DNA of 64,000 bases from Motacilla alba alba. Its lineage: Eukaryota; Chordata; Aves; Passeriformes; Motacillidae. Positions 51,501 through 61,632 of the stretch are shown here, one piece after another; within the stretch, counting starts at the first letter, position 1; each line of letters starts with the position of its first letter. The stretch lies in the NCBI RefSeq assembly GCF_015832195.1, contig NC_052027.1, positions 13,202,149-13,266,148 on the forward strand, read 5' to 3'. Below the pieces are notes generated by a model. The model worked only from the letters and a program-made list of their open reading frames with translations, did no database searches and had not been told where the DNA came from. The position numbers were made by a program, and so were the translations under genes.

Positions 51501-53140
51501 AGTGTTCAGAATTCCAGAATGCCTCTCTTCACTTTAAGGAAATACAATCCCATAGGTAATTATTTCACTGCTGAAGGATGGCTTCCCAGGCATGGTACCT
51601 CCTCTTTTACAAAAATCTATGTCTGTTTTATCTAAACCACGAGAAATCATAATAACTGCCCTCCTCCCCCCTGCCTTTTTTACACATAAATTTGCTATCA
51701 TTCCTTCTCATACTTGAATGTTCTCCCACCTGTCCTCAATTTAATCCATGAATGTAAGCACATAAATCTTTGTGACATTTTGGCAGAAAGTACCTATTTT
51801 CAGATGACTCCTTTAGGAAACTCTGAATCCAGGTGTTTGTTTTTGAATAAAATGTTGCAAAAGGGGAATTTTAAGGCGACCATACAACTAAAAAACTGGT
51901 TACATTTGAAATTCTGTAAAAGGGTGGGTTAGCATGCATGTAAACTTTGTGTGTCTTTTCCACACCCTGAGTTACATTCTGAGAGCGATATGATAATTAC
52001 TGCACCATCTGTAAAGGGAAGGAATATGGAATTTTACTGCTACAAGCATGTGATTACACAAACTTTGTTATGTGTAAAGAACATGCACTGGGTATTTAAA
52101 AGTCCTTTATCACATTTGACATACAGGGATGAAAAGTGGAATGCTGCTTGCAAAATATATTTTTGGGATGAGGTGAAAAAAGGAAAAAAAAAAGAAATTG
52201 AGCTGAAACAGTTGGCTATTTTTCTGTGGCCAGATGGTTTCCAAACAAAGATCAGAATCTATTTGAAAATCTGATCATAAGGTCTGGACTGAATAGCTTT
52301 GAGATAAGGACTGCAAGGTCTGAATTTGAAATCCTTTTACCTTTAGTTACTATGGGGCCTATAGGAACCCCACCTTTTTTAAGGTTGTATGATGAATTAA
52401 AGGAGAGGTGTTCACTCTTTCTACCAGATACTGAACAGGGAACAGATTTCCTATTTATTAAGTGCTGTTCTTCAGCCCTTGTGAAGAAAAAAAATTCTTG
52501 CTCTTTTAATATTGTTCAGATTTGTAACCAGACTGAAAATGCCCCCCAATTAACTGATTAATAAAAAAATAATTTGTACCTAACCATATGTGTATGGATC
52601 TCTTAAAAAGAAAATACATAATAATCCTTTGTTTTTAAGGTGATGATAAATCCACAGTCTTTTACTGTTCTCCCAAAGGTGAGATGAGCAGATGGTGTTG
52701 CTTTGGTTATTAACAGGATGAATAACTGACTTGGAAAAACTTGAAACAGCAGGAGGATGGGGGAAGAAAACAGCACCCAAAAAAAGGTCAAAAAGTAAAC
52801 AAGAAGAAACTCTGTCACGGAAACAGGTGACTTTTTTCCCTCTGATATAAAATCTTAGCACGGCCCTCCCTCTTCTGTAAAAAAGCTGTGTCGAAGCAGA
52901 TCCCCATCTCTCACACACCTTTTTCTCTGCAGGCAGGAAGGAGGGAAGGACCACACAGGACAGTGGTTACTCGATCTCTCTCTTAGCTCACTCTGCCGGC
53001 AGCCAGGCCGATGGGTTGGAGATAAGGGCAGTACAAGGACTTAGGCAGAGGATAAGAGCATTTATTGTTCCAACACTGATATTCCCTACTATAGACAGAC
53101 CATTTTCCCCCCTTTAAATCCCGTAATCACTTATATTTTG
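51501..53140. other. noncoding stretch with two overlapping plus-strand frames
   Basis: Two plus-strand frames, 51951-52274 (107 codons) and 52226-52561 (111 codons), overlap by about 50 bp in different phases and together span 610 bp of AT-rich DNA. Neither translation matches a family I know. Together they could be a decayed coding sequence with one frameshift, but chance is not excluded. The rest of the interval shows nothing recognisable. Confidence 0.3.
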
Positions 53141-53143
53141 CAG

Positions 53144-53219
53144 AACAAAAAAACCCCAAAAAGCAAAACAAAACAAAAAACCCCGAAAAACCCCCCAAAA
53201 AACCAAACCAACAAACCCT
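53144..53219. repeat. A/C-rich low-complexity tract flanking the CpG island
   Basis: About 75 bp consist almost only of A and C runs (C3 to C6 between A runs). On the minus strand this is a G/T tract with three G4-or-longer runs and one short G3 run, separated partly by long T-rich loops. It begins about 180 bp upstream of the CpG island at 53325. Confidence 0.9.
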
Positions 53220-53324
53220 TTCTCTTTTGCCTCTAATGGATTAATCCTGCAGAAAGGCTTTGCTCTGAATTCATACTTTTCATACTTTTCTATGGGGCCA
53301 AATCTCTTTCCCAGTGAAAAGGTT

Positions 53325-53725
53325 AATTCGAAGCTCTTTGAAGCGGCGCGGGGCCCGGGAGCGCTCCCGAAGCGGCCGCACAATTGGCGGCGCAGGAGGG
53401 GAGTGGCAGCTGCGGCCGCGGCGCTGCCGGTGCCCGGCTGGGGCTGGGGATGGATGCCATGGCAGCCAGAAGAAGAGCCCGCTGTAAGGAGGATTGATGC
53501 AGGGGTTGTGCTGCGGGGGACCGCAGCCTTCAGCTGCCGCCGGCAGCAGCACAGCCCCGCGGGGTTTGCCGGAGCGCAGGGGAGGAGAGGCTGCGGCCGG
53601 GGGTCTCGGGTGGGGGGTCCCAGGGAGCTGCTGGCACCCCCACGGCTCGCTCCTGCACAAATAACACACCTGGAGGGCAGCAAAGCCAGCCCCTCCCGCT
53701 CTGCTCCCTCCGTGGGCGTCTACTG
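53325..53725. promoter_or_regulatory. CpG island, strongest in the window
   Basis: GC content rises abruptly. Ten CpGs lie in 53341-53400 and about thirty in the 400 bp, and two GCGGCCGC (NotI) sites occur at 53372-53379 and 53412-53419. The boundaries are sharp against AT-rich flanks. In vertebrates such islands usually mark promoters. Frames are open on both strands (plus 53292-53726, 144 codons; minus 53114-53683, 189 codons) but the translations are Ala/Arg/Gly/Pro-rich as composition predicts and have no recognisable domain. No TATA box is evident. The direction of transcription, if any, is not determined. Alternatives are an orphan CpG island or a developmental enhancer with CpG content. 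Confidence 0.65.
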
Positions 53726-56183
53726 AGAGAGAAAATTGAGATTTGGACGGACCTGGAGAGTTGGCTGTTCCTGCTGCTCTTTTGGCATCATCAGAACAAT
53801 CCCTTTAAAATTCCAACTTCCCATGAACTTACCCATTCTGATGTGAATTTCGGGTGCAGGGATTCCCGCTGGCCACCCTAATCTCCCGCCTGGGCAAAGG
53901 ATTCTTTTCATGCTGATGGCACAAAGGACTTTGTGGCAAGTTTTGCACAGCATGCGCAAATGAACCAATCTTCTGTTTGCAACCAGGAGGAGAGTTTTCT
54001 TTCTTTCTTTCTTACTTTCTTTTTAGAGTATTCAGTTCATAGTGGCTTGTTTCTTTTACTCATGCGATGTATCCCAGGGTAGAGAGGGAGTTTCCTGCCA
54101 AAAATTGAAGCATATTCTAGTTTTGTGGAAGAAATAGCATTAGTGTTCAGAAATAGCACTTCTCATGCTCTAGAAATCCAGAACACTTTATAGGGAAACA
54201 TTATGCTGCTGATAAAACCAATTTGTATGATGAAATTATGCTCTAGCTTCAATGGGACTTTTCCATAAACATCTGAAGGCAGATTGTTTCTTGAAGGCTT
54301 ATGTTGCACACTTTGCTCCTGAATACCAGTCCCAGCTGCAGCAGATATTCTCAAATAAAAATTAAAGGTAGTTGTTCCTATCTAAAGTAAATACAAACTG
54401 AACAAGAGGTATTAATATTAATCTCTAAAACAGAATAGGAGTAAAAAAGGACCAGTAGATATTTCTGATGTGTAAAAGGAATTGTCTTCTAGGGGACCTG
54501 ATTGAAAGTCTCCTTTGGTACCTGAGCAAAGACATTTTCCAATCTCCCATCAGCAGCATTGTCTACATCTATCAGGCAGCAAAGTAAGCACAGACACTCT
54601 TTTCTTTATTTTTTTTTTCTTTTTAAACTTTGATCCCATGGCACTGAAGATATGGAGAGCTGTGGGGTTTCTATGTTTAAGATTGAATGATTGAAATCAT
54701 ACAGGTCTCAGTGTCAAGTTCCACTTTTTCTTAGTAGAAGTGTCAGTAAATTCAGGGGTCTAGGCCCAGTCTGAGCATTTTCTTAGTGAATATCCTGCTG
54801 ATTCCTTCTATCCTTTCATTAGAAAGACTCTTTTATAAGCAATGCTGAAGTGCTAATTGGCAAAGGAGAAAATACCCAGATTTTTTACAAAACCATTTAA
54901 TTTTGTATCAATTATTAAAAACTTCAGAATTTCTTAATAGGAGACACAGTTTGAACAAATATATTTGTATGTTACATAGTGCTTAGCAGCTTCAGCTTTT
55001 ATTTGCCCTAAAAATGAATGAAAATCAGTTTTTTAAGATCCTAGGACTGCACAATACTCACAGGCTGTTCCAGCATAAAACTTCACATCTGAAATGCAGC
55101 TCCATATTTTTAAGTGCTTTAGTAACTTAAACAGTAGTAGTGGCAAGTCTGGATTGATGTATAAAGTAAGCAATTGCAGGAGTATAGTCAGTTTCTCACA
55201 CCAAGAGAAAATTATCATGGTAATTAAATTTACTTCTATGTTCTTTTGCAGCTGTGTTTTTGCTAATCTAATAATCTTGGAAGGTTATAATTACTTGTCT
55301 TTTAAGATGCACCTGCTATCTGACATGGTGTGGCAAGCACAACCAATATTTGGTTTATTATAATCGGTGCCTGTGGAGTCATTCTGAAGGGCAAAGCAAA
55401 GAGAATCACCACTGAGGTCAGTTATCATCCTCCTTGGTGGGCTTTGAGTACAACCTACTCTTTCTCCTGCCATCATCAGTCAGGACTGATCCCTGTCTTT
55501 AGTAATTGGTTTAGTAGGCAAACAACTTTTTTTTTGCAGGAGAACAAACTCTTTCTGCATGTCTCCTGATTTTGCATATTTGTTTACACCAGTGACAGCT
55601 TGGACAGTGTATTATCTGGTGAAGAAGAAAATATTGTGTATTCAGTGGGGTTTTTTTTATTTGTGTATTTTCTGTACCTACATTCTCACAGTATTTTTTA
55701 AGGAAAAAAGTATTGGGTCAGATGTCCCTTTACTCAAGCTGATGATGCAATCTCATGCATTTACTAAATCAGTAAACCTCAGAGAAGATAGTGTGATTAA
55801 TTGAGAAAGGACTGGATGTGAGTGGATGCTAGGGAAAAATCCCTACCTCTGCTTTTCAGTCCCAGAATCTCCATGGATTAGAGAGAGATTATTCTATCGG
55901 AGATCAGTGAAAACGGTGCAGTATTTTATGACTGAAAAAACAAGTGAGAGGGCAGGGGGGCCATGCCCAGCCCTGTTTATTACAGCAAGTGTCTGTGCTC
56001 ACACCTCTTCAGACTCACACAGTCTGTGCCATTTCCATCCCAAGCCCGATGGGATCACCATTTCTTCTTGTGTTGGTGGGGAGAAATGACAGATGAACTT
56101 CCACTGCTCTGCAATGAGCAGTTTTGTGTAAAAATGGCCTCTACAGCTGAGGTGGTGAAGTTTTTAGACAGTTTGTTTTACCA

Positions 56184-56184
<1 letters not shown>
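53726..56184. other. AT-rich noncoding stretch
   Basis: No gene is recognised. A minus-strand frame (53968-53720, 82 codons) contains a strong splice-donor-like sequence, described as a finding. A TTTC tract lies at 53995-54024 and a T-rich tract at about 54601-54625. Frames at 55330-56089 are short and unassigned. Confidence 0.5.
53995..54024. repeat. (TTTC)n short tandem repeat
   Basis: About six TTTC units are present with one TTAC interruption, about 270 bp from the edge of the CpG island. Confidence 0.9.

Positions 56185-56230
<46 letters not shown>
56185..56230. repeat. A46 homopolymer
   Basis: Forty-six uninterrupted A residues form the longest homopolymer in the window. Avian CR1 elements do not end in poly(A), so this is not a CR1 tail. 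No AATAAA lies just upstream and the preceding 380 bp show no recognisable transcript. Length may be polymorphic or affected by sequencing. Confidence 0.97.
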
Positions 56231-56235
<5 letters not shown>

Positions 56236-57820
56236 AAAGTTCAGGTCAATAACAGCTAGCCAGAAGTAATCTGACTTAAAATAGAAACAAACCCCTGAAC
56301 ACTTCAGTTGGAATGAAACTTGTCTGGCCCCAAAGAAAGAATTTTGTCCAACTCAATTCTTGCTTGTTTTGGGGTAGATGAGAATTCAGTCCTAACATCT
56401 GGTCATTCTTATAATTTTCCTGTTTTTCCAGCAAACTCTCTGCCCAGTTCTGCTTTGCAAATTTTTAACATTCTTTAAGGATATAAAAAACCCCAACCAC
56501 TCAGCTAACCAACAATAGCAAACCCCGGGGTTAATTGCCTGCTTGTCCAGTCCTCCGCCACAAACACTCACTGAAGGGAGACGTTACCACCTACAGACCT
56601 CACCTTGTTCTTGGCTGCTTGAGCCAGGAGTGCTGGCCTGCACACCCAGTCCTGACCTCATACTTCTTCAGCAGCTTGCTCTGTTCTGCTGGACAGCAGC
56701 AGTGCTCAGGCTGCAGGTCCCCTGCCCTGTGGGGAGGTGTGTGCTCCTGTCTCTGTGCCTGGAATGAGGAGCACAGGTAGAACAGCAGCTGATGAACATC
56801 ACAGAGAAGCAAAATTCCAGTATGAGATATGTCTGGAAGAGATGCACCTGAAGCTTTTTTCAGATTTAGGTGTGCCAGAGGGGTGAAATTTGATAGCTCA
56901 GTTGTTGATAATCATAGCATGGTTTGGGTTGGAAGGGACTAGAAAGATCATCTGGTTCAAAAAATCTCATTTCTTTCTCTCTGTTTCTGCAACATTCAGG
57001 CTTCACTGTAGGAGAGGAAAAGCTCTGAATTTCTAAGATGCAGTTTGGGAATTAAAATGCCAAGAGCATCGTACACAGTGTTATACCCATTTATACTGTA
57101 TAAATAAATATCCAAAAATGTTTTTTAGATTCTGCCTTGTCTATTACTGAAACCAAATGCACTTGTGCTTCCAAAATGCTCCTTAGAGAATTGCTTTGCA
57201 TTTACAGAGACTTTCAGATTGGCAGGGAGCCACTGGACAAGTTACTGAAAGCCACTGAAAGCTGAAAGCAATGCGAGGGTTTGACATGGAAGCAGTTTCA
57301 CAGATATTACAGGGCAAATTCAGATTTCACTTACAGAGGAGCATGATAACAACATAAATATATTTAATTAGGAAATAAATATATGATTCCAAAAAGATCT
57401 TATTACTGCTTTTTATATTTATTATAATGTATCCAAATGAAAACAATAAAAAAAAAAATCCTGACAATTCTGCTAGCTGTTGAGCAGAGCTGTTGTGAGG
57501 AAGACAGAGTGCAAACACCTGGCTGTGGGATTTAGTTTTGAAGATGTTCAGTATTAACTACAAGAAGTTTATTTTTTGGCTCATAGATTTTTTAAAAAAT
57601 TATCCATTCTATTTGTGAAAAATTACTTGTGTTTCTTTGAAATATTGTTTTGCTTTTTGAATAGCACACAAGCAATCTAAGTAAGGGTTCTCTGTTTAAA
57701 TGTCAGAAGCCTTGGTGTGGTTGGCTGCTGAAGCAATTCAGCAATGCTTCGGGTTGCTAATGGATGATTTATGTAATCCAATGAATTGCAAATTGCAAGC
57801 ACAACAATGGAGAATTAGTG
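56231..57820. other. noncoding stretch
   Basis: Apart from the CR1 fragment at 56910-56959, I see only short frames around 56535-56812 that overlap on both strands, and AT-rich sequence at 57060-57130 and 57340-57460. Confidence 0.55.
56910..56959 (-). mobile_element. CR1 LINE 3' end fragment, reverse orientation
   Basis: AATCATAGCATGGTTTGGGT followed by TGGAAGGGACTAGAAAGATC and ATCTGGTTC is the reverse complement of the CR1 3' terminus, a hallmark of avian genomes. The copy is about 50 bp long, heavily truncated and moderately diverged. Confidence 0.9.
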
Positions 57821-58117
57821 CTATCTTTGAAAGTCTGACTCATCCTTGCAGGCCTCAAGTTCTCCAAGTCTCCAATGGTGACAATAGCATGCAGCACAGT
57901 GGAGGCTTTTAAACTGAGCTGCCTTGGGGACTATGGATTGAGATGATGTCTTTGGTGAGGAAGAACCATAGGCAGAGCTCTGCTGAACTGCAGCCATTGC
58001 AGATGACTTTTGTTCAAGATGCTGCTTTAAATTCAGCCCAGGTTGCTTCTTCATGGCAGCTGTGTTTTCTCCTATAGGCTCTTGAATTTTTCTTAGAGCA
58101 TCCAAGTTGCTTGCCAC
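57821..58117 (-). other. unassigned minus-strand reading frame, possible exon or retrocopy fragment
   Basis: A 98-codon minus-strand frame starts ASNLDALRKIQEPIGE and includes a hydrophilic Lys/Gln/Ser-rich middle (KQPGLNLKQHLEQKSS, then SSPKTSSQ). Its composition resembles a disordered region of a nuclear protein more than the biased products of the GC-rich patches do. The frame remains open a few codons upstream of the first Met (58130 or so), where stops appear. I cannot name a parent gene, and frames of this size also occur by chance elsewhere in the window. Confidence 0.2.
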
Positions 58118-58499
58118 TTCTACTGGGTTTTATCAGGAAGAGGTGAGTGTTTGCTGTTTTGATAAAAGCAGAGGAACCAGGGTTGTGTAAGAAGAGCCAC
58201 ACAAGAGGTCTGTGCCCACCCCTCACAGCTGCACAGGAGCTCTGAGGGCTGGGGACAGGCAGCCCGTGCCCACAGCAGCCCTGGCACGCCGGGGGCACCA
58301 GGTCTGGGCCAGGGACTGCTGTGGCAGCTGTGTGGCAGCTTGTGGCAGCCAGCTTAGAGGGTCGTGCAGCCCCAGTGCCCTGCCCTGGCACCAGGACACC
58401 ACACACTTGTCCCAGACTGCCCTCCCTTCTCCTCCTGGCACCTCACTGCTGTTTCCATGCAGCACAGGATGGTTCATCTGTTTGTAAGCAGAAGTGAAA
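58118..58499. other. GC-rich patch
   Basis: GC-rich sequence lies at about 58210-58450 with a short degenerate GTGGCAGC repeat at 58319-58350. CpG content is modest. Overlapping frames on both strands (minus 58014-58406 and 58223-58477, plus 58212-58487) are compositional. Confidence 0.5.
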
Positions 58500-61400
58500 C
58501 CACCTAAATCCTCAGAGATTTAGATTTAGGCTGGAAATCACCAAAATTAAACCAATTTAAATTAAACAAATTTTAAGATTAAACTAATATTTAAATTCAC
58601 TTGGTTAGTTCATAATCCCTGTGCCAAGAAAGGAAGCAGACAAGATGTGGCTTTGAAAGCAGCAGCTGCCCAGCAGGAAATCTTGCAAAAGGAATGAAAT
58701 CATGCTGGACCATGCTGGAGCATGAATTTCCATGGACACTCATTATTATTCAGGCTTTCAAAAGATATTTTATAGCAATAATGGACCCTGTGCTGAAGCA
58801 CATGAGGGATGGTGTGGGCTGGTGGTTGGGCAGGATGTAGGGAAGCAGATGGAAAGGGGAAAGTGCCTCCAGTGAGGCTGAAGTATTGCTTATGTTACCT
58901 CTAGTTCTTAGAGAAAATGTGTCCATGTCAACAAAGGCAGTGGCCAAACAGGACTCTATTGGCATATTGAAATGTCCAGGATCAAAAGTACAAACAATGT
59001 ACTTGAGAAATAACTCTCCTACAAATGAGGAAGCAGGTTCAGTATTAGGATAACTGGATGGTGGCCTAAACAGGGGACAAAAACTTTTCATGTACAGACT
59101 TGTCTGCATCTCTGATCCTCAGCTATTGCATGTTGTAGATCCCAGAGATGTGTTCAGAAGCCCTGCCCAAAGCCTGCAGAGGGTCAGGCATGCTGGGGGC
59201 ATGGCAGCATTCCTGGCAAGCAGTGTCTGTAACACTGGTTTGGCTCTCTGGTTGCTGTGACTGTATCAGACTAAGCACACCAGATTTGCTTTGTCACCAG
59301 CATTTTTTGCTGTATGCTAGGCTGCCTTTTGGCAGGCTGCAGGGAGAACAGCTGTACAGCCAGTAATTAATTCCATAATTGCTCTAATCTAGACCAAAAC
59401 TGAGGCAAACCTTAGATGGAAACACAGTGCTGGCAGGGCTGTGACCAGCTCTCTGTGGAGCCAGGAAATGTTAATGAAAATAGGCTGAGGAACAAGAAGG
59501 AGCTTAGCAGACCTGAACTCCAATGTCAGAAGTGCAAAGGAGCCTTTTGAAAGCTGGATTTCCAAAATGCAGCTATGATAAGTTTCCCTGGAAAAATTAG
59601 CAAATGCTCCACACTGACTGAAGAAGTGGCATTTTTACACTGTGGGTTATCAGCACCCTTCAAAGCAAACATGGCAAAAGCTTCTTGCATTGAGCAGAAT
59701 ATGCAGCTGATAGTGAGCTGAAGACCTTGAGCTCAACTATTCAAATGAATACATTTGGCTTAGCTTTGCCAGTTTTCATACGAGATTCTTTAAATAACTG
59801 CATAAATAAAGAAACTAAAATACTTTCTCAATGCCTTTGGGTATCCACCTTTGATTTTAATTTTCTGCCTCATAGAAAATTCTGTTTGTATATTACAGTG
59901 GTGAAACATCATCAAAATATCTTTCCTTGATACATAAAAAGGAAACCATGTAGCAGAACAGAGCAAACTGTCAGTGACCACAGTACCAACTGTACAGCCT
60001 TTCATTGCAGTGCTACTTGCCAGCTAAGATGCCTTGAACGTAAAATTGCAAGTTTCTAAATGTAAAACTGGCTTTCACAGGGCATTACTAGAGAAATGAT
60101 CCACAACAGTTCATTTGCAGCAGCTTCACAAGCTTTTCCCTTTCTCTTTGCTGTGGAATTGGAGGAAGCTGTTGGTCTCCCACTGAGAAAAGTGAAGGCA
60201 CTCATACCCGGGAACTGAACATGGATATTTGGAATGGCACCTTCAACAGACTCATTAAAGTGCTGCTTCTGACCAAGTGCTTGCCATGAAAAAAGGTAAA
60301 TTTGGCCACTATATAATAATATATAACATAGAATATAGAATATAATATATATATATTAAAATACATAAATTCTGTACAAGTGTTTAAATGTACATATTTG
60401 CAGTCCCTCCCTACTGCTCACAGCCAGGTACACAGGGCTGCCATTTCAGTGGCTGCTGGGTACTGTGGAAAGAGTAGAGGCAGAAGTGTAGTCAGGATTG
60501 TTGAGGAGGTGAATATTCATTCTGAGTGTCTGTCCTGTAAGTCAGCCTGTCCTTGGCAAGAATCAAGAAAGCTTAGTAAACATCATTTACCTTTGAAATT
60601 AATCTATTTAGTGCACTTCAAATATGTTAGTTTTTGAAACCACAGGTTTGGATTTGGCCTTTCTTGAGCAATCAAATGCATATTATTTATGCATTTAAAG
60701 GAATTTAAAGTACTGTAAATGGAGAGGTGGTTCCTGCTCCAAAAATGTCAGGCTAAATGGGGAGTAAATTTTAGTTTCATTGATGCTCTTCCCCCTTGTC
60801 AGTTGTACAGATGAGCACAGATTCCATCTTCCATGCCCTAATCCATGAAGTATTGTTAGTTCATTATCTGATGGACTAATGAACAACAGACATTGAGTTT
60901 TTAGTCACTGCTACTTCATACTTATACTATGTTTCCCAGAAGTGAGCCACTTTATTCTAAACTGGAGTTCTGGAATTTATTATTTTTTCTCCTTGTTTCT
61001 GATGACTGCAACTATTTTTCATAGGCAGCCCCATTTCTTTAGTTCATGCCAGCTATGGAAAAAGGATAATGGGGGTAAAATAAATCACAAATATGACAAT
61101 GGTAATAGCTGGCATGAATGTTCTTTTCCAGAGCACTGCATTTAGCTCTTTAATTTTTTTGCAAAGTGCAGACATAATAGTTTATTGAAGCAGGTCACAG
61201 GAAAATTGACTGTCTACTACAAGATGAGAGGCACCACAGAACAGACATGTGAGCAGCACAATGACTGCTGGAACACGATGGGAGCAAACATGGAACTGCT
61301 GTCTGTGCTTTGCTGAGCCAGCAACTGAACCCTGTGCCCCAGGATCTGCACACCAAAAGTTTTGGTCCTTAACTTCTACTCTTTTCATAGCCTTGTCTGC

Positions 61401-61510
61401 TTAAAGAGATCTTTTACCAATGAAAATATAATGGTTTGGTACTCGGCATGGGGTACCCAGGGGAGGGCAAGGATGCCCCATTGGCTTTCACCACGTGTGA
61501 CGCTCTCGTT
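58500..61510. other. AT-rich noncoding stretch
   Basis: No gene is recognised. An AT-rich simple tract lies at 60309-60370. Open frames such as 58750-59109 (minus, 119 codons) match no family known to me. Confidence 0.55.
60309..60370. repeat. AT-rich (TATA/GAATATA) simple tract
   Basis: About 60 bp are nearly pure A and T, including a TATATATATAT core and two GAATATA units. It is of low complexity and without an associated gene. Confidence 0.9.
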
Positions 61511-61632
61511 GGGGATGAGACAGCTCCCCTGGGGATGAGGGATGACACAACTCCCCTGAGGATGAGGGATGATACAGCTCCCCTGAGGATGAGGGATGAT
61601 ACAGCTCCCCTGAGGATGAGGCAGCTGCCCTG
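61511..61632. repeat. 27-bp minisatellite, about four copies
   Basis: The unit GAGGATGAGGGATGATACAG plus CTCCCCT recurs with period 27 at 61558, 61585 and 61612, with a slightly diverged copy before 61558 and shortened units at both ends. Because 27 is a multiple of three, frames on both strands stay open and give nine-residue repeats (plus strand MRDDTAPLR, minus strand a PHPQGSCII-like unit). This is a property of the period, not evidence of a protein. Confidence 0.95.

Noticed and set aside
53114..53683. 189-codon minus-strand frame across the CpG island as a gene
   Set aside because: The N-terminal part is the compositional product of GC-rich DNA and the C-terminal part runs through the A/C low-complexity tract, giving a Phe/Gly-rich tail.
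53292..53726. 144-codon plus-strand frame in the CpG island as a coding first exon
   Set aside because: Ala/Arg/Gly-rich translation expected from CpG-rich sequence, in conflict with the opposite strand; no homology recognised and no good plus-strand donor seen at its end.
55963..56259. Lys-rich C-terminal protein ending in the A46 run
   Set aside because: The lysine stretch is the poly(A) run; the rest has no family resemblance.
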